DNA of 64,000 nucleotides from Rhizopus sp. PT2906. Taxonomy: Eukaryota > Mucoromycota > Mucoromycetes > Mucorales > Rhizopodaceae. The stretch is from NCBI GenBank assembly GCA_025529335.1, contig JAMYHX010000010.1, positions 124,001 to 188,000 of the forward strand, written 5' to 3'. The notes under the pieces were generated by a model that did not search any database, was not told where the DNA came from, and was given only the letters and a program-made list of their open reading frames with translations. Below are positions 54,651-64,000 of this stretch, piece by piece. Made by a program: the position numbers and the translations under genes. Position 1 is the first letter of the stretch. The number at the start of each line of letters is the position of its first letter.

Positions 54651-55790
54651 CTATGAAGAATTAAATAACCATTTAAGCAGCTTCTGCCCTGGGTCATTGG
54701 AGCACACGCACAGGCGATCAAAAGCGTCTGTCACAGACAAGCTATTCGATACATCCATGACAAGATGCGATAGGCTCTGCAGACTGTCTGGGATCTTGAC
54801 ATCTACCAACTGTAGCAACGCGTAAATGCCTTCTGCAGGTAGCAGCAGAACGTAGAACATTAGAGTTTGGCCCACAATCTGGATGCCCAGGGCGCCATCC
54901 AAGTACTGTTTGTTAAGGGCTTCTTTGGAGAGGACGGCCATTCTAATCAAGTTCATGCACACCAAATAATGATCATTGTCTCGTACAGCTGGTTTCGCTT
55001 CGCCATATCCACAATCAGCACCCCACTTTACACCACGTGACTTGGTAATGCACAGGTCTGGGCAGCCATTGTTTTGCTTGACCACCGTGGTAGTTTCATT
55101 TGTCCATCTTAGGTACACACCATTGTCAGGATCGTCAAATAGCCCAGTCAAGAACGGGTCTACAAAGCGCATGCATAGTTCGGCCTCATTGGCACCTTCC
55201 TCCATGGGGAACCTTGGTAACCTAGTGACCAACGCACTCAAAGCTTTGACAAACTTGAATTCGTTACCTTCCTGAACCAGTACTTTCAAGGACATTTCTG
55301 CTTGCACCCTGCTAAGGCTGCCTCTGACCAACTTATCCAAGGTTCCAACTAAATCACCAACCATGTTCAAGGGCATTGGGGGTGGTTGAATGTCGTATGT
55401 TGTTTTAATTGAGCTGATTGCTGTATTCCAGCCCTTGAGATCAAGAAGGGCTTTACTTCATCCGGATACTTGTTGAGGTTAGCAGTAAAATAGATGTCGC
55501 AGCCAATACCACATGCACATGATCTTCGAGAGACACTTTCCACTTGTACTGCTTGAGGAAGCTTTGCATTTTGTACAGAGCTTCATAGGCATCAAAGTTG
55601 TCGGCTATCAAACGCTTACCAAGTGGAAGACCAAAGGATAAATCAAGAGCGAGCAGTTCATCGTGAGAGCGCTTGACAGAAGTGCCGCCCTGCTGAAGGT
55701 TGTTGGATTGGTTGGTGGCGTCATTGCCGTGATCAATGGCAGTATCACGGTCGTTATCAATGGTGGAATCATTGCCGTGATAAAGGAAAA
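54651..55790 (-). pseudogene. PD-(D/E)XK nuclease-like lineage-specific protein, frameshifted
   Basis: Two overlapping minus-strand frames. The upstream frame (about 55480-55790) has no ATG and encodes an Asn/Asp-rich leader, then KRSHDELLALDLSFGLPLGK and VSLEDHVHVVLAATSILLL before a stop. The main frame, open from about 55450 to TAA at 54651, encodes WNTAISSIKTTYD, NEAELCMRFVDPFLTGLFDD, CPDLCITKSRGVKWGADCGY then GEAKPA, and QYLDGALGIQIVGQTLMFYV. P-D followed 16 residues later by G-E-A-K is the PD-(D/E)XK core, with an upstream acidic residue in the helix. A frameshift near 55480 separates the halves. The main frame has normal codon use and few signs of decay, so the break could be recent. 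Repeat copy B lies upstream. Fold call is motif-based inference. Confidence 0.6.
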
Positions 55791-55799
55791 CACTACATG

Positions 55800-56142
55800 C
55801 ACCAGAAAATTAGACTAATACTACAGGCATTACCTCTACCTATTACCTATGATGTTGTCCAACAAAGCTTTTCAATGTGTGGCGTCAAGCTAAGCATTGC
55901 TTTATAAAGTTACCGACTTGTTTTGTTTCTTTTCAGGAAGAAAGAGATACAAAAGAAATGTTATTTATTCTAGTTTTTTGTTGTCAGTTTGATCAACAAA
56001 GATGCAAGAACACGTGTAATTATGATGATTTCGCATTTTATATCAGAGAGAGTGGACTGGACAGCCTTAAGTGAGGCAAAGACTTTGGTAGTGTGAAGTT
56101 ATACTGTGGCATCACAGGTAGTGCCTAAAAGAAGCGGATGTA
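55800..56142 (+). repeat. Dispersed repeat, copy B (about 340 bp), upstream of CLP1
   Basis: Counterpart of 17201-17538 in the same orientation; see that entry for shared words. It also contains a short plus-strand frame ending FDQQRCKNTCNYDD then FAFYIRESGLDSLK. It separates the broken nuclease-like gene (minus) from the CLP1 start (plus), ending about 100 bp before the CLP1 ATG, so it lies in the CLP1 promoter. Confidence 0.8.
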
Positions 56143-56242
56143 GTGTTCACCTAAAAATATCACGTGCCCCTTATGGCCTTTATATTTTATAAATAAATAA
56201 AATTGTTTAACCTAAAAGAATCTTTTTTCTTGCAGTGATTTA

Positions 56243-57766
56243 ATGCAAGAAAACGTAATTATTCAAACATCTTTTTCCTTAATGTTATTAACCAAACTGT
56301 AGGAAGGCTCAGATACTCCACGTGAAGTTAGCTTAGGACCGGATCATGAATTTCGATTTGAAGTTGATTTCAACAAGAAAGCAACTGTCAAATTAACCAA
56401 GGGTACTGCAGAAATATTTGGTACTGAACTTGCCATTGGCGTCGAATACACATTTAGTGGACGTAAAGCTGCCGTATATACATGGCATGGATGTACATTG
56501 GAAGTAAAAGGTCAATTTTCAGTAGAATATACAGCCAATGAGACACCCATGACAAGTTATCTAAATACACACTTGGCACTTGAACAACTTCGACAAAAAA
56601 TGAAAAAAGAGAAAGAATTGGGTCCTCGTGTACTTGTGATAGGACCCCATGATGTAGGAAAAACGTCTCTCTGTAAGATATTGATGAGCTATTCGCTTCG
56701 ACAAGGTGGTACTCCAATCTATGTTTCATTAGATACATCAGAGGTGAGTGATCATACCAGAAGCTTAAAAGAGAAAGAATACTCATGTTTTTGTTCAAAG
56801 GGATCTATCACAATGCCAGGTGCTGTTACTGCAACCTGTATCAATCATATCATTGATGTAGAAGAAGGCTTTGGTTCATCTGCAACCACAGCAGCCTCTA
56901 TGGGATCAGCGACAACACCTTTAGTATACTATTATGGATTCGAAAGCCCAGCAGAGAATGTGAAATTGTATAAGCTGGTTTTATCCAAATTAGCTGAGGC
57001 TGTGAAAAGTAGGATGGCAGTAGATGAAGAGTGCCGCACATCTGGAATCATTATAGATACATCTGGTTTAGTAGACCAAATAGGATATGAAACAATCCAG
57101 CATACTATAGAAGAGTTTTCCGGTATGTCTAAAGATGCATAAAAGTCATTGACTCAGCTAACCTCTTTATAGTAAATGTCGTGATTGTCTTGGGCCATGA
57201 AAGACTTTACAGTGACATGAACAAATTATTGAGCAATAGGAACCCCAATATTTCAATCATTAAACTAGCGAAGTCTGGAGGAGTAGTAGAACGTGATAGA
57301 GAATACAAGTCGATGCTTCAGAGAACCAAGATTCATGAGTATTTTTATGGTACACCCAAATGTGAGCTATTACCCTATAGTATGTTGGTGAACTATGATG
57401 ATATCAAGATTTGGCGAGTAGGCGACGTAATTGCACCATCTAGTGCACTTCCTTTAGGCATGGAAGGCAGTTCAAATGAAACACAGATTGTTAAAGTAGA
57501 TAGTTATGATATGTGTTTACATTCGATTCTAGCCATATTGAATGCTCCACCTGATGAACACGAAAATAAGCTATTAGAAAGTAATACTGTAGGATTCATT
57601 TATGTGTAAGTTAATCAAATATTTTTATATATAAAATGATAATAATGATGATTATAGATCTGATGTGAATGATGAAAAGAGAAAGCTGACTATATTATCA
57701 CCTTCACCAGGAAGATTACCCAAGAAGCATCTCTTGATGGGAGTCTTTAAATGGATGGAGGCTTGA
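56243..57766 (+). CDS. mRNA cleavage and polyadenylation factor CLP1
   Basis: Subunit of cleavage factor I (CF II in animals); animal CLP1 is an RNA 5'-kinase. Five exons: 56243-56254 (MQEN only), 56303-56743, 56801-57122, 57173-57605 and 57658-57766, total 438 residues. The N-terminal domain has LGPDHEFRFEV, ATVKLTKGTAEIFGTELAIG and YTFSGRKAAVYTWHGCTLEV. The P-loop is RVLVIGPHDVGKTSLCKILM (Walker A GPxDxGKT). TSGIIIDTSGLVDQIGYETI, VNVVIVLGHERLYSDMNKLL and a C-terminal GFIYVSDVNDEKRKLTILSP complete the family pattern. The exon 1 assignment, with 12 coding bases, is inferred from phase. Repeat copy B sits in its promoter. It converges with the HAPSTR1-like gene 124 bp away. Confidence 0.94.
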
Positions 57767-57889
57767 TTGTAAATAATAAAGATTTATTCCTATTGATACA
57801 TACAATTTATTTGTCAAAAAGAAGAATGCTAAAATGAAGTAAAAGAATAAGGTGGTTGTGTGATATGATGTGTATAAATATGATATTTA

Positions 57890-58558
57890 TTATAGCTGAT
57901 CAGGCAAATCAAATGGAAATTGCTGTTGTTGTTGTTGCTCATCACGTCTTGATTTGGTTCGTTTGAATGGTGGTTCATTATTATTATTATTACTATTATT
58001 ATATATATCCATATTCATAGATCTTCCCATGAACATGAGTTCATTAGGCCCAAATCTACGTTTCATTCCATCATTTACAGTATTGTTATTCTGATCCCAT
58101 AATCCTTCTATTGGCCTCATATTAGGTATATCATGTGTAAACGTAAACTGGGTATGAGGATCAATCTGAAATGGATTATTCATCATTTTTTGTTGCTGTA
58201 TATCTTCTATTTTCTGCGAATGGTTACTATTTGTATGTTGTGCATTATGGCTATGATTGTTATTATGACCAGCAATCGAGACATTACAAGTCATTTCTGC
58301 ATTGAGTTGATTATTTCTTTGTCTTGCAAAATAGAGTATTTCCTGTACAGGAACATATCCATTCTCTGGATGTTTGCTAATGAATTCATACAAATCTTGT
58401 AATGCTTGCTGATATCCTGCTGCATACGCTTTTCTGTTTTGTACAAGAGAATCTTTGTATAGAGTAGTGACCTTCAAGGCTGCTGCTTTGAAGGAATCCA
58501 TCAAGGCATTCTCAGTTGATTCATATGAATCAAGAATGTTATGCGTTGATCGTTCCAT
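57890..58558 (-). CDS. HAPSTR1-like protein (UPF0472/DUF4588 family), tentative
   Basis: Intronless 222-codon gene. The N-terminal 75 residues are a conserved helical region: NALMDSFKAAALKVTTLYKD, SLVQNRKAYAAGYQQALQDL, YEFISKHPENG. This resembles the fungal and animal UPF0472 proteins (human C16orf72, now HAPSTR1, a nuclear stress-response partner of the HUWE1 ubiquitin ligase), which share a helix ending in LYK...AYxxGxxxALxDL. The rest is low complexity, rich in Asn, His and Gln, with a basic PFKRTKSRRDE patch close to the C-terminus that may act in nuclear import. Start is the first ATG. Family placement rests on the short N-terminal region. Confidence 0.65.
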   Translation of the reverse strand: MERSTHNILDSYESTENALMDSFKAAALKVTTLYKDSLVQNRKAYAAGYQQALQDLYEFISKHPENGYVPVQEILYFARQRNNQLNAEMTCNVSIAGHNNNHSHNAQHTNSNHSQKIEDIQQQKMMNNPFQIDPHTQFTFTHDIPNMRPIEGLWDQNNNTVNDGMKRRFGPNELMFMGRSMNMDIYNNSNNNNNEPPFKRTKSRRDEQQQQQQFPFDLPDQL

Positions 58559-58869
58559 TACACGAAACTTTCTATTATTTTTTTTATGTACAAAGTATCA
58601 AGGAAAAAAGAAAAAAAAAAGGTAGAGAAAAAAATTTATTGGCTAATATACACTTTTTTCGGAAAGTGAAGTTGCCCCTCTTCTGGAGTGAATGTTGCGA
58701 GTCAGCCGTCCAGCTGATTCATATTCACCATATTGTACCCCCTTCAAGAGCGCTCCCTTCTCATTTGGATTTCGCCTTTTATCCAAAACTTTGATATACT
58801 AAAAGATGTCAAATTCTTTTTTAATTTACACTGTTGCTGTTCCCCTTCCAATGGTTTAACTACTTTCAT

Positions 58870-59813
58870 GCTTCCATTCAGCTCCTGTTAGCCCAGCTAC
58901 ACGCGTATGCATCGTTGGAAGTGGCAAACTCACGCTAACAAAAGTAGCATATTTAATGACTGACAGAGTATGTACAAAAACTATGGCAAGAGCTAAAAAA
59001 GAATTAGCACCCACTACTCTAATATATACAAGCAGGGATCAGCCCAGCTGCAGCTCTTGCCTGATCCACCCGAGTACTTGAAGGGCTTGCTCGAACGTAT
59101 GGACACTCATGGCCGTCACTTCAAGGGCAGCCTTCGCCAATACAACGCTGCCTTTGCGTTTACCTCTTTGAGATGTGACATTGTCTCAGCTGAGGAGCGT
59201 AATGCTAACAATAGCAGAGGTGGGCTTAACGCATTCCAAATCCATAGTGCTCTTTGCCACCATCAAGGGCCTCTGCTCTCAGTTGAGGGCAACACACCTT
59301 TATATGCTCAATTGTACATTTATGATCCTTCATATGATGCACAGAGACGATCAGAAAGGAATGAAAATTTGGACAATGAGATTATAGAAAATCCTTCAAC
59401 TCTGCTTTCTCAATGCAATCCCTTCGCACGCATTTATCGTCATGCATATAATATATTGGCTAACCATGAGAGTTCTAGCATCAACATCGAAGATAGAGCT
59501 ACCAGTAATGGCTCTACCAAAAGCGGGTCACCCTATAAGTCTATTGATGAGAATGCGTTTGATTGAAGGAGAGGACATACGTGCCCAGGATTTATTGAAA
59601 ACGGAGGAAGTTGCAGCAGTTACTCGTATTGAGTATATTGACAGAAACTTCCATGATATTGTTCTTACTTTGAGAAGCAGCAGCAGAAATGATAGTCTCC
59701 GTCAAGAACATAATTTTGAGCAGTACTTTCAACGTTTCAGCCAGACACATGCTGCATACGTGAGTACGAATTGCATACTGATATTTCATCATGGAACATA
59801 TGGGCGCCATTAA
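58870..59813 (+). pseudogene. Helitron Rep/helicase N-terminal relic
   Basis: Broken open frames encoding the Helitron-like N-terminal domain. From about 59040: LQLLPDPPEYLKGLLERMDT, RHFKGSLRQYNAAFAFTSLR, GLNAFQIHSALCHHQGPLLS, NTPLYAQLYIYDPSYDAQRR and CNPFARIYRHAYNIL, which match the 'YNxAxAFTSLG...H...YAQLYIYDP...NPF...YR' core of fungal Helitrons. The frame ends at 59566; a second, shifted frame continues with MRLIEGEDIRAQ, RNFHDIVLTLRSSSRND and SQTHAAYVSTNCILIFHHGT to 59813, equivalent to the HPAYDPLQYPLLFPYG region. The Rep catalytic centre and helicase are missing. A preceding piece at about 58890-58970 (RVCIVGSGKL) looks like a Rossmann motif and may be host sequence captured or adjoining. 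Element is dead. Confidence 0.68.
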
Positions 59814-60116
59814 GGTTTGTGTTTCTCCGTTTCCATCTTCACTGATACTTCTTCAATCACTGTTTCTGGTGCTTAGATGATGATTCTTGACCATCGTGTG
59901 TCATTTTAGTATCCTTATTCCATCACTTTTATAAAGAAAACTAATTTGATAATCACAGTAAGAAGTGCAGTGTGTCAAGAGTGGAGTGCTTTTTTAATCG
60001 AGAAACATTTTACTATTAAAGAAAATATGATTAATTAATAAAACAATGTTGTCGATCGTTAATTTAACATGACAAGGCTCTCCGCAGTTACTTGCCCCTT
60101 TCTTCTTTACTTCAAT
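59814..60116. other. Spacer between Helitron relic and Fanzor-like gene
   Basis: About 300 bp, AT-rich. A TATA-type CTTTTATAAAGAAAAC occurs at 59928-59941. No gene seen. Confidence 0.5.
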
Positions 60117-61518
60117 ATGAAGCGAAAGAAAGACGATGATCCTCCGCCTCCAAAAGCAAAGCGCAATAAAGGAAAAGGTATGTAAGCTATATAGTCGATA
60201 TGGCATATATTAAGGGTCCATTAGCTGTTGATCGCGGGTTCCCTTCTTTGTTTGCACAAACGCAAACAAACTTATTCAAAAACACAGCTTTTGAAGCAAG
60301 TGATGATGACTTTCAAGAATCTCCATTACTTAGAAAAGGTAAAGATAAACATCTATTAGTTCCATCTGTTTTATAACAGATTATGCAATAGATAAGAACA
60401 TTCGTATTACTTTGAAAGTTGCTAAAGAAGACACGTCTGTTCCTGGTCCCTCAAATGTTGTCATCAATGAAAAGACATCTATGCCTGCAGTCAACAAAGA
60501 TACAAGTGCTCAAGCTGTATTACCTGCCCCTACTCCTTCCACTAGCTGTACTTCTGCTCCTATCAAGGTATCTAAGAAATATCGACAAGGTTGATAAGGT
60601 TGAAGCGCTTAAAAAGGAAAAAGAAAAGAACAAGACGACAATCAATGAGCAAAAACAAGTTAGATGTCCTTCTTGTGGTGGAACCGATCACTCTCGCTCC
60701 TCCAGCAAGTTGTGTCCTATGAATAAGTCAAAAACGAAGCTTGCTACAAGAAGATGAAAAGAACATCAAGAGCGTCATTTAGACGAATTTAAGTATATTA
60801 GTGAATTACCTACTTTAAAAACTGCAAACTTGACCTCACTTTTACTAGCTGCTTCTACACACCTACAAAGCTATCAAAGAATCCATAACTACTACTGTCA
60901 AGATAAATGGTATGTCGCTCTCTTACATAGTGTGTACTTTAACACTGCTCATGGCATAGGTCTCAAAAGTTAAAGTTCAAGATTTATATCAACAAGAAAA
61001 AAGGAACTCAAGAAATTGTTAAAAGGCTCTTTGACAACAGCAAAAAGTATGGCACATCAAGTACAGTTGGCGCTAAAAATCAAAACTCAAACAAAATCAA
61101 ACATGTACCTCTATCTCCTGTTGATCTCCCTTTCTCCTCTCAACGGAAGCGAATCAATGCGTTCGGAAATGGTTCTTTTTGTTCAAGTATGAAAGGTAAA
61201 CGAGCTACACCTACTAGACGTATTACTGACGAAATCAAAACAAAATGCAAGCAATCCAACAAGGGGGGAGGGACCAAGTTTGTTTATGTTGACGAGTACT
61301 TAACGAGTCATATCTGTAACAAGTGCAAAACCAGTCAATTAAATAATTTCACTGTTTCTGGATCAAAGCGGAGAGTACACTCTGCCCTCAAGTATGAATC
61401 TTGTGGTACGGTTTGTAATCGCGATATGAATAGTGCATTAAATATATATGGTATCTTTGTTTATAAATCAAAGCATGACAATGAAAGCCCCCCCTTCAAA
61501 AGACCTACAATAGACTAA
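60117..61518 (+). pseudogene. Fanzor/OrfB-like RNA-guided nuclease relative, lacking RuvC-I, with in-frame TGA
   Basis: Likely remnant of a eukaryotic TnpB homologue. Exons fitting phase: 60117-60177, 60225-60338, 60380-60567, about 60599-60909 and 60960-61518, some 410 codons. The N-terminus is basic (MKRKKDDDPPPPKAKRNKGK). A zinc-knuckle-like RCPSCGGTDHSRSSSKLCP follows at about 60660, then an in-frame TGA at 60755, after which the same frame continues with HNYYCQDKW, QKLKFKIYINKKKGTQEIVK, FGNGSF and a C-terminal YVDEYLTSHICNKCKTSQLN, then CGTVCNRDMNSALNIYGIF. The last part is the OrfB zinc ribbon and RuvC-III Asp. No DxG-type RuvC-I segment is present, implying an internal deletion. The intron at 60568 is only 22-31 nt, another sign of decay. 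Family by motif memory. Confidence 0.6.
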
Positions 61519-64000
61519 CGGTGCTCCTGGGATTCAATGCGCTGTCCATAGCGGCAGTGCATTCCTTAACGTCTCGATAAGTATAAAATGAATAAGACGT
61601 TATTTTTTATTCATTAGTCTTCTAGTTAGCACCCACTTGAGTTACCGTCACAGGCTGAGCTGGAGGTCATAGAATATGTTTTCAAAGGTGTTACCTCGTG
61701 CTCGAACTACATACATCAAGCCTTGCTCCAACTAAATACACGATGACGATGGATAAAAATTTGCGTACAACGGGTGGCAGCTTTATTGATGAAGAGAGAA
61801 GAACTATGTCCCTTTGTTGTATCTTTGTAATATATGGCTCAGCTTGATACTCCTTTGCTACTCGTTCTGCTTCCAACATCAAGCGTCTTCATGTTGCCTC
61901 CTCCATGTCAAGTTCCACAGCCGATTCAGATATCGACACTGCCTACTTCATTACTTTGAACCGTATTGCTAACAATAGCGATACTGTTCCCAATTTTGGT
62001 CAACCATCCAACGCAAGGTATGCTCAGGACATCCCATATCCCCACATCTAAACACAACCTCCCATTCCTTCCTTCAATAAATGGAGATCATCACTGATCC
62101 TCTAGACGGTGTTTAAACATTGCTCATGACGTTTATGCATCATTTCTGCTACTAAGCAGCTGATGTTTCTGCTTTCAAATTCATTGACTATTTGAGATTA
62201 CTGCTTTTCCGGTAGGTGGCTTCATCAGCATATCTTATTTATACAATAATATATCAGCTACAAAAAGGTATCTTTTTATCAATGTAGTAAGTGAGAAAGA
62301 GAAATAGAGTAATTAACATGTAACATATGATATCGTTTTGAGCGTCATTTTGAGCAAGCGGAACAACTCGTTCAGTAAAGCGCGTCCTTTTTGGATAGCT
62401 GATGTGTCTTAATGTCACTCTTGAGGTTTGACCAAAACCTTTCAAGACTTACTCACACATAAAAAGAACATCATTTATTGATTTAGTTTGACTATCACAT
62501 CCTAAAGTAATAATTCATATCTTTAAGCAGTTAGCCAGCGTGATATTTATTGATCACTATATAAACAGAGTAGCTACACAAAAATGCTTAAGTTCTAGAC
62601 TGTTTAATTGGTATAAAAAAACCATCCATTAATCTTATAGTAAAATACGTACTTTTTTCAAATAAACTAGCTCCAACAACATTGTTAAGCCTACAAGTCT
62701 TTATTATCACTCACTCATTTATTCAAAGTACACTACTATGGGATATGTTTATAAATAAAGACACGCTTCCTAGCAACAAAAAAATTCATGCAACCAACTC
62801 TGACTCTGGACTTCCCTTTTTCATCTTTCAAAATCACAGATGTAAACAGACAAAAAAATAAACGAAGGTCTTTTTTCACTTTTTTTTTTTTTTTTTTTTC
62901 CTCTCATGCTTTTCTGGTTTGCTCGAATTCCGATAGTAACCTTTATGATGCTTGAGGAAGTAGGTTGCCTTTCTCTCAGAAGGGAGGAATAAGCTTATTA
63001 CAATTTTTATAAAGTTACTTCGGTGACTAACCTTTATTACTTCGGAAACGCTGCTCCTTGTGATTGTGGCTACAATGCAACAGGGTGAGCTATAAATTAA
63101 TGTAAATGAAAAAAAGAATCTTAGTGGTTATTAGTAACTAAGTTATGAACTGGTTGTTGTGGCAAGTTTTGTTGCATACAATGTCTATCCGATAAAGTAT
63201 CCTTTAACTGGATACACCTTTTTCTATCCATTGATTATATTCAACAGCAAATGCTTAAACACGTAAAAGAGAATTCATAATATAAACAAGGCTGACTAGC
63301 ACATTATCAGCTAGTCAGCCAAAATTGTACAAAAACTACAAGAGAGTATTTACATACAGCTTGGTCATGCTTTCTTACTACCGTCAGAGGAAGGAGTACA
63401 TAAAGTGTATGTAGTGCAGCCAGTAAGAGAGACACACCTTAGCCATAGATTCTATTTTCATTATGAACAGAGAGATGAAAGCACAAACATACATAATCAA
63501 AAGATGGCTGTGCTTACGGGTATCTCAGTGTATGTCTTAATGCGCAATGTTTTGTAGACACGCTCAAAAGCATTAGTCAACTACTTGTTCTTAGAAATAG
63601 TACATTAATTTGCTGGCGACACTTTTTTTCCATGATTGTTGAATACAAATAATCCATTTGTGTACTGAAGAACAGTGCTTTATTTAATGAAATATCTTGT
63701 GGTTTTACTTGATTTCTTGCTCTAAAATAAAGCCTTTACACTTATTAATAACGCATTGAGATAGAAATGCGTGTAAAAAGAACCATTGAGTTTATTGAAG
63801 TTTTATTATACTTTGACAATATGAATCCTTAAAGTTGATCATTGCGTTGGTGGTATTCATCAATTATTTGATCAGGAGTAATGTTACTGAGGTCGACAGA
63901 GGAACCTTAATCCTCAGTGCTTCCACCATTTTCATTGGGATCAAAAGCTTGAAGACTTGAGTCATCAGAAAGAGAATCCTTTTTATATAAAAGCGGATAT
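61519..64000. other. Terminal gene-poor region
   Basis: No gene recognised to the end of the window. A 49-codon frame at 61905-62051 (MSSSTADSDIDTAYFITLNR) is reminiscent of the SDSDIED stretch near 26190 and may be debris of the same accessory family. Minus frames at 61691-61882 and 62254-62445 are unsupported. A T run lies at about 62880-62900 and a perfect inverted repeat at 63290-63320. Confidence 0.5.
63290..63320. repeat. Perfect inverted repeat, 11-bp arms, 9-nt loop
   Basis: GGCTGACTAGC at 63290-63300 and its exact reverse complement GCTAGTCAGCC at 63310-63320, separated by ACATTATCA. It is GC-rich compared with the surrounding AT-rich DNA. No flanking gene explains it. It could be a hairpin RNA element, a Helitron-like 3' hairpin or a protein-binding site. 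Confidence 0.85.

Noticed and set aside
60161..60240. A 17-nt intron in the Fanzor-like gene (GTATGTAAGCTATATAG)
   Set aside because: Using a later acceptor (TTAG at 60224) gives a normal 47-nt intron and keeps the frame.
1..64000. CRISPR arrays, bacterial operons, prophage or plasmid genes
   Set aside because: No regularly spaced direct repeats; genes are spliced and eukaryotic throughout.

Overview
The window is about 64 kb of AT-rich eukaryotic nuclear DNA from a filamentous fungus, most likely an early-diverging one (Mucoromycota, probably Mucorales). The evidence is gene density of roughly one gene per 2-3 kb where genes occur, many short GT-AG introns (about 45-75 nt, with TATAG/TTTAG-type acceptors), a secreted GPI-type chitin deacetylase, a PAS-type Zn2Cys6 regulator, and decayed Helitron, Tc1-like and Fanzor/OrfB-like sequences. 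The species cannot be named from the sequence. No bacterial operons, CRISPR arrays or intact RNA genes were seen.

Region by region: 1-5 kb carries linker histone H1 (+) and ribose-5-phosphate isomerase (-). 5.7-12.2 kb is a compact housekeeping block: SRP68, a RNF121-type membrane RING ligase, the PKA catalytic subunit, and a convergent three-RRM Pub1/TIA-1-like protein whose stop is 52 bp from that of PKA. 14.7-16.2 kb is a Zn2Cys6-PAS transcription factor. 16.2-18.9 kb is a graveyard: a broken lineage-specific protein gene, a dispersed 340-bp repeat, a truncated Tc1-like transposase and a Fanzor-like C-terminal tail. 19.4-21.7 kb holds ribosomal proteins eS8 and uL5. 21.7-28.6 kb is mostly accessory sequence, with two unrelated ORFs that share a promoter-like repeat, one hypothetical protein and a BAG-domain co-chaperone. 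29.9-38.1 kb (all minus strand) encodes chitin deacetylase, the OST48/WBP1 oligosaccharyltransferase subunit, an unknown single-pass membrane protein and an SLC35F-type transporter.

38.4-48.6 kb is the densest block: SEC11 signal peptidase, PheRS alpha, an App1-type phosphatase, a Set9/SUV4-20 methyltransferase (stop codons only 5 nt apart from App1), a DHHC palmitoyltransferase with a 12-nt microexon, a short divergent LAMTOR4-like protein, and a PRPP synthetase sharing an 87-bp bidirectional promoter with it. 48.6-52.7 kb is a gene-poor AT-rich gap. 52.7-54.3 kb is PCID2/Thp1-like. 54.6-56.1 kb repeats the 16-17.5 kb arrangement: a broken PD-(D/E)XK nuclease-like gene plus a second copy of the dispersed repeat, which abuts the CLP1 gene (56.2-57.8 kb). 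A HAPSTR1-like gene follows, then a Helitron relic (58.9-59.8 kb) and a Fanzor/OrfB-like gene with an in-frame TGA and no RuvC-I segment (60.1-61.5 kb).

Several genes act together in the secretory pathway (SRP68, SEC11, OST48, RNF121, DHHC, and CDA as a client), others in mRNA processing and export (CLP1, PCID2, Pub1-like). The linkage looks incidental. The most unusual content is the accessory material: the repeat-linked nuclease-like gene family and the two Fanzor-like remnants. Exon boundaries were inferred by eye from splice motifs, reading phase and protein-family similarity remembered rather than searched.
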